From contig NC_092346.1 of the NCBI RefSeq assembly GCF_963676685.1, positions 33,555,133 through 33,619,132 of the forward strand: a stretch of DNA of 64,000 nt, in the 5' to 3' direction. This document shows positions 59,669-64,000 of this stretch, in pieces (within the stretch, counting starts at the first letter, position 1; every line of letters begins with the position of its first letter). Made by a program: the position numbers and the translations under genes. The stretch comes from Mytilus edulis. Lineage: Eukaryota; Mollusca; Bivalvia; Mytilida; Mytilidae. A model generated the notes under the pieces. It ran no database searches and was not told the DNA's origin. It was given only the letters and a program-made list of their open reading frames with translations.

Positions 59669-60569
59669 GAGTCCCGGTTTGTATATAATGTCCACGAAAT
59701 ATAGTTTACATTGAAACATTAAGTGAAAATAATTCAGATAGCAAGACCAAACTTATGCAAAATCAAAAGTGTTCACTATTATATAGACATTATGTAACAA
59801 CAAAATATTTGTTAGATGTTTGTTCTTTTCACTTAGCACAAACTCTAACTGTAAAAAAAAGCCAGGATTAAAACAAGTATTTGTTATTCATTCGATGTGT
59901 TTTGAAATTTTTATATTGCCATTTGATAAAGGACTTTCCGCTTCGAAATTCCTGGTGTTCGGTATAGTAATTTTACTTTTTAAAAATAATAAGCTAATTC
60001 AAACTTATAAGTTATATAACAATTTTAACAAACAAATATTTGAAAAAATACTTTTAATAAGCATATTTGATTCACGTTTTTTCCGTAGATGAAAAATATG
60101 TAAACCACAGCCCTAAGTTGCAGACCGACATCGTCCTGGTAAAAAACACGTGAGGGCAATCTTAGCAACAAAAACAAAACGAAAATAATATAAATGTGTG
60201 CGCAGTACCTGCTTCACTAGTTGCAAAGTCTTTAACGACTTACCTGTTGCAACTAAAACAATATTATAAGTTTCGTCAGAATTTTGCCTCAAATTGTACT
60301 GAATAAATCACCATTTCAAGTATCATGATAGGTAGAAAAAAAAATTGGCGACCTCTAAATGTATGGATGAACAGATACTTATATCAGTGAAAATACATAC
60401 ATAGAAAAAAGGAAAATAGTTGCTAGCTTTTCAATACAATAATCATTCGAAGAAGTTGAGAATAATTTCTAATTATTTGATATCACTTACTTATTACGTA
60501 TGCTCCCAATTTCTCTTCTTGAAAAAGTAAGAAATTTATAAGAATATATCTCAACTGTAAATACACCAT
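51136..60569 (-). CDS. WSC-domain single-pass membrane protein, complete (four exons)
   Basis: Exons 60569-60491, 55991-55849, 52701-52560 and 51494-51136 (stop included), all GT-AG, with phases 1, 0 and 1 that join without a break to 240 residues. ATG at 60569 opens a leader with the hydrophobic run YILINFLLF; the donor is gtaagtga. Residues ~29-121 form a WSC domain with the eight expected cysteines plus one extra (HCC). A short Thr/Ser/Pro stalk follows (TVIPEVTTKSTVTAHSPST), then a charged stretch, the YDQRKSSRNIG motif, a membrane segment at about 215-233 and a tail of seven to eight residues (DVHRIRQ). The stalk is much shorter than in the paralogue at 1611-6597. The protein is probably a type I surface protein that binds glycans through WSC; ligand and signalling role are unknown. 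Intron 1 (4.5 kb) holds a foldback element and several repeats. Confidence 0.85.
52560..52701 (-). CDS. WSC exon 2 of 2 (minus-strand gene)
   Basis: Acceptor ttgaaatattt...ctatttcag, donor gtaaggtatt. Starts LRKECFCSN and ends EFCGGWNRLSLYSI, the ECxC and CGG...LxxYSI signatures of WSC. It ends with one base of a split Glu codon. Confidence 0.85.
53270..53455 (-). repeat. Family D copy in intron
   Basis: 'ggtaccaggattataattta', 'acgccagacacgagtttcgt' and 'aaatacggctcaggtaatct', in the family D order, inverted. It lies in intron 52702-55848. Confidence 0.6.
53589..53613 (+). repeat. Homopolymer pair C16A9
   Basis: Sixteen C followed by nine A. Such tracts are hard to sequence, so the exact length is unreliable. 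Confidence 0.85.
53860..53945 (-). repeat. Family D fragment in intron
   Basis: 'gtgtacgctagacgtgcatt' with 'tcgactacaatagac' and 'gtgtcgctgaaatc' is a diverged inverted core of family D. Confidence 0.45.
54385..54490 (+). repeat. Family E fragment in intron
   Basis: 'cactgtcatatccctgatgt', 'aaaaatggtggattgaacct' and 'ggtgttatat' match the family E interior. Confidence 0.5.
55310..55660 (-). repeat. Composite dispersed repeat ending in a family C head (inverted)
   Basis: 'aggttggggtcccgctaaca', 'gtttaacccagcaacatt' and 'ggggccgtttatagctgact', ending 'tctcttgtggagagttgtct' + 'cattggtaattataccacat', the reverse complement of the family C start. No coding content. Confidence 0.5.
55705..55775 (+). 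mobile_element. Family B 3'-end stub in intron
   Basis: 'ctgctctatgatcaggttgt', 'tgtctctttgatacattccc' and 'ctattccattctcaatttta' are the last ~70 bp of family B, about 75 bp from the WSC exon. Confidence 0.6.
55849..55991 (-). CDS. WSC exon 1 of 2 (minus-strand gene)
   Basis: Acceptor catttcataacag, donor gtacttttaa. Encodes KQYIGCYVDQAPRTLPYG and then YAMTNDMCASHCCSF, the IGCYxD and MTxxxCxxxC signatures of WSC. It has the same length class and phase as the plus-strand exon 1611-1750. Confidence 0.85.
56860..57115 (+). mobile_element. Diverged Penelope-like tail in intron 1
   Basis: 'gaaacctaccgaattagact', 'gaagccacatgtggagta', 'atccctccagagcccctgat' and 'ttgttgtgttttgtgtact'-like blocks follow the tail order. 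It is an old copy inside the 4.5-kb intron. Confidence 0.5.
58572..58594. repeat. (TA)n tract at left edge of foldback element
   Basis: About eleven TA units lead directly into the left arm; a short TA run also follows the right arm at 59087-59096. Confidence 0.8.
58595..59088. mobile_element. Foldback element with 165-bp inverted arms
   Basis: Left arm 58595-58759 (starts TAGATTACTAAAAAATCCAA, ends AAAGGGAGATAAA) and right arm 58924-59088 are reverse complements of each other with no mismatch by eye, separated by a 164-bp unique centre. TATA repeats flank both ends, so the target may have been a TA. Each arm carries TATATAAAGGGAGA pointing inward. No open frame of note. It lies in intron 1 of the minus-strand WSC gene, so the pre-mRNA could form a long hairpin. 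Confidence 0.9.
59130..59164. repeat. (TA)n microsatellite
   Basis: Interrupted by two TACATA steps. Confidence 0.8.
59615..59665. repeat. (AT)25 microsatellite
   Basis: About 51 bp of uninterrupted AT. The antisense open frame 59294-59719 reads IYIYIY across it and is not a gene. Confidence 0.9.
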
Positions 60570-61285
60570 TTTCCTATAATAATAAGATGACGATTATATT
60601 TGGTAAATTATACGTTCCATGTGTTTAAACAAAAACCGGGACGTATGATGATGATGTTATCGGTGTTCATATTCTTCACACTATCATCATTACAGTTTGT
60701 TTCTATCACTATCTAAAACATTATATAACACAGGAATCAAATATTGGTTAAAACCTAAACCTTTATTCTAGAACAAATATGTACAATCATCTTTCTGTGG
60801 AACCGCACAGAAGCTTCACCTATTGTGCTGATAATTGGAAATTTTGATATTGGATTTCAAAGTTACAATATTGAGGCAGTTAAATATAATGTTAGTTTCG
60901 ACCTTGGGTTCCTAAAATAAAGGATTGTTTGAAAAGTTATATACGCCAGATTTACTTATCGAGGCTCGACTGAATAGATTTACTGTAAGCTGTCAGATTA
61001 TTGTATTTTTCAGAGTAACTTCAATCTGATGAAACAGCAAACTGCTACTGAAGGTTTTAAGAATTATTAGGTCTATAATTACATAGGATGTGTCCCCTTT
61101 CACGAAAAGCTGACCAATAGAGTTATAAGAATGAACCAGGGAATGCAAAAAGACTTTTAATATTACTATTGTCAATTCAATGGATAGGAGATTTTTAACG
61201 TCTCAAATCTTTTTAAGCGACATGTTTTGCAATCTTATGGTCATTATTTTAAAATAAATTTACTGTTTTCAAATGTTTGAATTAT
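59670..61285. other. Spacer and upstream flank of the minus-strand WSC gene
   Basis: Holds the signal exon (60491-60569) and no other recognised feature. No TATA or initiator could be assigned with confidence upstream of 60569. Confidence 0.35.
60491..60569 (-). CDS. Signal-peptide exon of the minus-strand WSC gene
   Basis: 26 codons plus one base: MVYLQLRYILINFLLFQEEK then LGAYVI, followed by donor gtaagtgata. It was chosen because it combines an ATG, a hydrophobic leader, a consensus donor and the phase-1 end required by the next exon (a plus ga makes Arg). Cleavage would fall around residues 16-23. Confidence 0.7.
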
Positions 61286-61289
61286 TCGA

Positions 61290-61485
61290 AATACTAGGGA
61301 TTTGCTTATCCCAAGCATAGATTACCTTAGCCGTATTTGGCACAAATTTTTGGAATTTTCGGTCGTCAATGCTCTTCAACTTTATAATTGTTTAGCTTTT
61401 TAACTTTTTTGAGCTAAGCGTCACGGATGAGTCTTTTGTAGACGAAACGTGCGTCTGGAGTAATAAGTTATTAGCCTGGTACAAT
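61290..61485 (+). repeat. Family D copy, long form
   Basis: 'atcccaagcatagattacct', 'agccgtatttggcacaaatt', 'aatgctcttcaactttataa', 'gagctaagcgtcacggatga', 'gacgaaacgtgcgtctggag' and 'cctggtaca'. This is the fullest plus-strand copy in the window. Confidence 0.65.
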
Positions 61486-61805
61486 AGACGTATAATGTGT
61501 AATTGTATTGCTTGATTCCCTTCACAGTGGATAGCAGGAGGAGCTTACCATGACGCCACATATAGTCCCACACCTTTAAGTTATCCACCCAAATCCTTCA
61601 GTTGTCATGTTTACCTTGGTTGGTATCTTGTGAATCCATTTAGGAGATTTGAGGATGGGTTAGGTACTAACCATATATTTAACAGTTAAAGTGAAAAGAT
61701 GTGATTTGCCCGGTACTCAGATGTTCTAGATTTCGGTCTACTTACTTTAAATCTTTCATTTCGAAAAGAAATTCATTTAACTATTGATATACACATGTTT
61801 TGAAC

Positions 61806-62470
61806 TGATAAGGTCTTTGCGTCGGAACTAAACACATTTATTCTAAAAACAGTTGTTGGCATGACACGTGTTATGTTCTTCTCATATATGTTATGATGGT
61901 ATGATACTAAACCCCTAACGGAAAGGATTGTGCCTGATGTTCATATGATGAAATCATAATCTTTCAGTCAGTTTAATTGAAGTCTGGAGCTGGCATGTCA
62001 GTTAACTGCTAGTAGTCTGTTGTTATTTATGCATTATTGTCATTTTGTTTATTTTCTTTGGTTACATCTTCTGACATCAGACTCGGACTTCTCTTGAACT
62101 GAATTTTAATGTGCGTATTGTTATGCGTTTACTTTTCTACATTGGTTAGAGGTATAGGGAGAGGGTTGAGATCTCACAAACATGTTTAACCCCGCCGCAT
62201 TTTTGCGCCTGTCCCAAGTCAGGAGCCTCTGGTCTTTGTTAGTCTTGTATTATTTTATTATTTTTAGTTTCTTGTGTACAATTTGGAAATTAGTATGGCG
62301 TTCATTATCACTGGACTAGTATATATTTGTTTAGGGGCCAGCTAAAGGACCCCTCCGGGTGCGGGAATTTCTCGCTACATTGAAGACCTGTTTGTGACCA
62401 TCTGCTGTTGTTTTTTATTTGGTCGGGTTGTTGTCTCTTTGACACATTCCCCATTTCCATTCTCAATCTT
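61806..62470 (+). mobile_element. Family B retroposon with 13-bp target site duplication
   Basis: Bounded by ACATGTTTTGAAC at 61793-61805 and 62471-62483. The uninterrupted copy 1 has a single acatgtttttgaacc at this place (about 8188), proving insertion. The insert begins tgataaggtctttgcg, contains gtttaaccccgccgcatttt, and ends ggttgttgtctctttgacac plus attccccatttccattctca. It has no long open frame and no poly-A tail. Five shorter copies in the window share the 3' end, so 5' truncation is usual, as with target-primed reverse transcription. Confidence 0.85.
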
Positions 62471-63088
62471 ACATGTTTTGAACCCTCTCCTTGCAACAGT
62501 ACTTAATAAAAAATTTAACATAATAATTGAAATATTTATGCAATATTCTAAAGAAATTGTAAACAAATACTCCATTGTGTCCTTAAAATAATCAGAAGAT
62601 TCAAAGTTACTTGTCGAGCAAAAATTAACTCTTTCTAGGGATGAGTAATTTAAAACAAATATCAAATGTACTGCAATATAACAGATTTTAGAATGATCTC
62701 AACAACACCAAAGATACCAAAGTGACACTAAAATTGAAAAAAAAACCTGACAACGTTATTGTATGAATGAATAGTATACACAACGTTACATTGAAAACTA
62801 AACATTTCACTCCAATCATTGCATTGTCGACGGCTGTCAAATTGTTAAAAAGATATCCAAGGAATAAAATTACTGCCTTTTTGAAAAAAGGAAACTATTA
62901 ATATAGCTTTCAGAGTACAGTTCTTTGTAAAAATAGTTTCATACTTATATTCTTTATTGCTTTTGTTGGTTTTCGGCCGTTATCAATATCGTTGTTATTA
63001 TCCGTAAGCACTTTATGTGAAAATTCATTTTTGTTTTGTAATATTTCTTTAAATATCAATTTGATTTTTTTTGTGCAGGAAGTTATAA

Positions 63089-63145
63089 AATTGAGAAAGG
63101 AAATGGGGAATGTGTCAAAGCGACAACAACCCGGCCATAGAGCAT
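63089..63145 (-). mobile_element. Family B 3' stub, inverted
   Basis: 'attgagaaaggaaatgggga' and 'atgtgtcaaagcgacaacaa' are the reverse complement of the family B terminus. Copy 1 of the duplication lacks it (gatgttatgcatattt continues directly). Confidence 0.75.
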
Positions 63146-63599
63146 GCATATAGACATCTCTTCTAACTTAAAGTACATTTGTAGCACTCATTGTGTAAAA
63201 TATAATAGATTTGTAACGAGTGTTTTTCAGAGAAGATCGTTTAAAACTAATTGAGATTTTCAATACAATACATTAAACCGACAAAACCAACATATATGAC
63301 TTCAACCTCACTTTATATAATATGTTTCAAACGTAAATAACACAATGAAATCGAGCGTCTATGCAAAACATGAGTTTATTGAAAATCTTCATAACAGATC
63401 AAAATTAAAATAAAAAAATGACCTCAGAAAAGTAATCATGACCTATGTATTTCAAAATAATTGTGTGATTTAATATATTAAACAATCGATTAAGCCTTGA
63501 CCGCAGATCATTTTAATAATAACCATAGACAACATGTATTGATTATCTGTAGGCTTGAAGGCACTATACTAAGTAAAGGTCCTAGATTTAAAGATTTCT

Positions 63600-63755
63600 G
63601 AATTTCTGAATTTTGGATCCTTTTGCTCTACAATATTGTACTTGTTTGGCTTTATAAATATTTTTGATATGAGTGTCACTGATGAGTCTTATGTAGATGA
63701 AACGCGCGTCTGGCGTACGAAGTTATAATCCTGGTACCTTTGATAACTATTATCC
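63600..63755 (+). repeat. Family D copy inserted in duplication copy 2
   Basis: 'atgagtgtcactgatgagtc', 'ttatgtagatgaaacgcgcg', 'tctggcgtacgaagttataa' and 'tcctggtacctttgataact' interrupt sequence that is continuous in copy 1 near 9407-9440. Confidence 0.7.
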
Positions 63756-63840
63756 ATTGGTCCTTTAAAATGTATAATATATTAGTAGCTATGGCAACTT
63801 GCCGTCAACATTATTCAAATTACTATTTGAATTTATCTTC

Positions 63841-64000
63841 CGTGCGTAAATATTTGGGATAAACATTGGATAAGCAAAGTTTTATTTGTTGGCATATTTG
63901 TTTGTTTGCAAAATGATAAGAAATTAAGCACAATGTTGACTGTTGTACACCTGTTTTTGACATTTTTGTCTTTTATGTTTGTTCGTTTTGTTCACACAAT
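63841..64000. other. Right edge, nothing recognised
   Basis: No gene or repeat could be assigned in the last 160 bp. Confidence 0.3.

Larger units (their letters stand above)
61558..63840 (+). repeat. Copy 2 of the ~1.5-kb direct duplication, with three insertions
   Basis: Collinear with 7955-9513. Insertions absent from copy 1: a 665-bp family B retroposon (61806-62470), a ~55-bp inverted family B stub (63089-63145) and a family D copy (63600-63755). Outside them the copies differ by scattered substitutions and small indels. It is not clear whether this is a genomic duplication or two members of an unrecognised repeat family. Confidence 0.75.

Noticed and set aside
59294..59719. 141-codon minus-strand open frame with (IY)n.
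   Set aside because: Created by the (AT)25 microsatellite.
1..64000. tRNA, rRNA or other structured RNA genes.
   Set aside because: None recognised by eye; a covariance-model scan could still find a small one.

Overview
This window looks like nuclear DNA of a marine bivalve, most probably a mussel (Mytilus-like). It is AT-rich and gene-poor, has spliced genes with GT-AG introns, and is packed with dispersed repeats I recognise as common in mussel genomes. Nothing bacterial (operons, ribosome binding sites, CRISPR) is present, and I recognise no rRNA or tRNA gene.

Four protein-coding loci can be supported. (1) A plus-strand gene with exons at 1611-1750, 2916-3051 and 5732-6597 encodes a WSC domain, a Thr/Ser-rich mucin-like stalk and one C-terminal membrane segment; its signal-peptide exon was not found. 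(2) A minus-strand paralogue with exons at 60569-60491, 55991-55849, 52701-52560 and 51494-51136 reads through to a complete 240-residue protein: signal peptide, WSC, short stalk, membrane segment. All splice phases match between the two, and they share an unusual juxtamembrane-plus-membrane cassette. (3) A cGAS-like/Mab-21 nucleotidyltransferase gene lies at 25938-27909; its metal-binding dyad is intact but a frameshift near 26300-26325 splits it. (4) A small multi-pass membrane protein lies at 34778-35356 on the minus strand.

The rest is mostly mobile-element debris. A Penelope-like element (29385-30905, minus) lies between two same-orientation copies of its own tail, and at least nine more tail fragments are scattered through the window. 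A second Penelope-type reverse transcriptase scrap lies at 11235-11640, a LINE-type scrap at 9582-10117, a BEL/Pao-type LTR element relic at 45470-47640, and a probable LTR with primer-binding site at 24762-25175. There are two small MITE-like elements (28403-28554, 40770-40914) and a foldback element with apparently identical 165-bp arms (58595-59088). A roughly 1.5-kb segment is repeated in direct orientation 53 kb apart (7955-9513 and 61558-63840); the second copy carries a 665-bp retroposon framed by a 13-bp target duplication.

The most structured non-coding region is 16.68-18.96 kb: two related satellite arrays. One has a strict 94-bp period. The other, in inverted relation, has an alternating 82/97-bp period (a 179-bp higher-order unit) built around a hairpin and the palindrome ACATCGCGATGT. 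A dispersed mussel repeat lies between them.

The supported genes are of kinds (secretory surface receptors, a cGAS-like receptor) often expanded in bivalve innate immunity, but nothing in the sequence shows that they act together.
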